Assembly (NCBI GenBank): GCA_015062715.1
Contig: SUUD01000109.1
Location: 1 to 6,919 of the forward strand
Direction of reading: 5' to 3'
Source of the DNA: Olsenella sp.
GTDB lineage: Bacteria > Actinomycetota > Coriobacteriia > Coriobacteriales > Atopobiaceae
DNA: 6,919 nucleotides
Position numbers and translations under genes: made by a program. This document shows, one piece after another, positions 6,371 through 6,919 of this stretch. Each line of letters opens with the position of its first letter. Position 1 is the stretch's first letter. The notes under the pieces are model-generated. The model was not told where the DNA came from. It ran no database searches and was given only the letters and a program-made list of their open reading frames with translations.

Positions 6371-6919
6371 CTACAGGTACTTGCGCCAGTCCTCCTCGTC
6401 CTCCTCTTCCTCGACGGGCTTGGCCTGCGGCCTGGGACGCTCCTGCGGCTTGACGTAGGGCTCGTCGTTGGCCGCCGGGAACGCGGCGAAGGCGTGGGAG
6501 AACTTGGGGAGGTTCTCGTCGAAGCGGCCCTTGGGGATGGCGAAGGTCACCTGCCTGGCGACGTGCGCGCCACCGGCGAGCTCCTCGCGGAAGAGCTCGG
6601 CCACCACGCTGGCGTCCCAGCCGAAGACGCCGCACCCAAAGGCGCCGAGCACGAGCTTGTCGTGGCCAAGGTCGTCTGCGATGGCCAGGGCGAAGCGGAT
6701 GCGGTCGCGCATGGCCGAGACGAGCGTCTTGTCATCGAGCTTGTAGTTCTCGCGGGCGCGGCGGGCGTTGGGGGCGGCGACCACGATGACGTCGGCGTAG
6801 CTGTGGTAGCCCTCGCGCTCGAAGCGCACCTTGGGCACCGCGAGGCCACGGTTGCGGTAGAGCTCACAGTTGATGTTGCGGCTGCGGTTCTGGGCGTACC
6901 AGGCCTTCTGCTCGCGCAG
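6371..6919 (-). CDS. TIGR02452-type (microbial PARG-like) protein, 5' partial
   Basis: The frame is open to the right edge, so the N-terminal part is missing and 182 residues are visible. The fragment fits the TIGR02452/PARG_cat family (Pfam PF10021), which relates to poly(ADP-ribose) glycohydrolases and macrodomains that bind or hydrolyse ADP-ribose. Family blocks seen: LREQKAWYAQNRSRNINCELY at the start, DVIVVAAPN (about residues 43-51), and LGAFGCGVFGWD (about 91-102), the glycine-rich loop near the ligand. The catalytic GGG...QEE motif normally lies nearer the N-terminus, off-window, so activity cannot be judged. A GTG at 6838 falls inside the conserved domain and is not the true start. 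After the domain, about 24 residues form a Pro/Lys/Arg-rich then strongly acidic tail (EEEEDEED, then WRKYL). No clear terminator follows in the 100 bases before the serine acetyltransferase start, so read-through into that gene is possible. Confidence 0.8.
   Translation of the reverse strand: MREQKAWYAQNRSRNINCELYRNRGLAVPKVRFEREGYHSYADVIVVAAPNARRARENYKLDDKTLVSAMRDRIRFALAIADDLGHDKLVLGAFGCGVFGWDASVVAELFREELAGGAHVARQVTFAIPKGRFDENLPKFSHAFAAFPAANDEPYVKPQERPRPQAKPVEEEEDEEDWRKYL

Noticed and set aside
6836..6838. GTG as the start of the PARG-like gene
   Set aside because: Conserved family sequence continues upstream in frame to the edge of the window.
1..6919. CRISPR array, tRNA, rRNA, insertion sequence or attachment site
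   Set aside because: No repeat-spacer pattern, cloverleaf, transposase or terminal repeats were seen. Coding is continuous, with the only gaps being 4176-4290, 4600-4702, 5327-5352 and 6271-6370, all described.

Overview
The window is about two-thirds G+C and densely coded. It holds six genes: two on the + strand (1-4175), then four on the - strand (4291-6919), so the two groups converge near 4176-4290. Dense high-GC coding, Shine-Dalgarno sites of the Gram-positive type, and close similarity in style to gut or oral Actinomycetota suggest the class Coriobacteriia (Olsenella, Atopobium or Collinsella relatives). That assignment rests on style and gene content; no rRNA or marker gene is present.

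Left part, 1-4175 (+): two translationally coupled ABC exporters of the NHLP/NHLM bacteriocin type. The first is a peptidase C39-permease-ATPase fusion whose beginning, with the catalytic cysteine, is cut off by the left edge. The second is a permease-ATPase whose N-terminal domain carries the typical 'GEPVALLP' and 'FYRPLP' blocks. Together they should form the machine that trims the leader of a ribosomally made peptide and exports the product. No precursor peptide, modifying enzyme or HlyD-like adaptor is in the window, so the cargo is unknown; those genes, if present, lie to the left.

Middle, 4176-4702: a strong hairpin between the converging units, then a small STAS-domain protein (anti-sigma factor antagonist type) with its own sigma70-like promoter and a good ribosome binding site. 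An 18-bp palindrome lies just upstream of that promoter and overlaps the stop codon of the next gene.

Right part, 4703-6919 (-): a likely two-gene unit of serine O-acetyltransferase (first step of cysteine synthesis) followed by a YdjM-like membrane metal-dependent hydrolase, then, upstream of them, the C-terminal part of a TIGR02452-type (microbial PARG-like) protein that runs off the right edge and ends in an unusual Pro-rich and acidic tail. A candidate promoter with an inverted repeat between its -35 and -10 boxes precedes the serine acetyltransferase.

Most of the window consists of recognisable families. The peptide exporter is the most interesting system, but its defining partners are outside the window, and I found no clear evidence of a wholly new system inside it.
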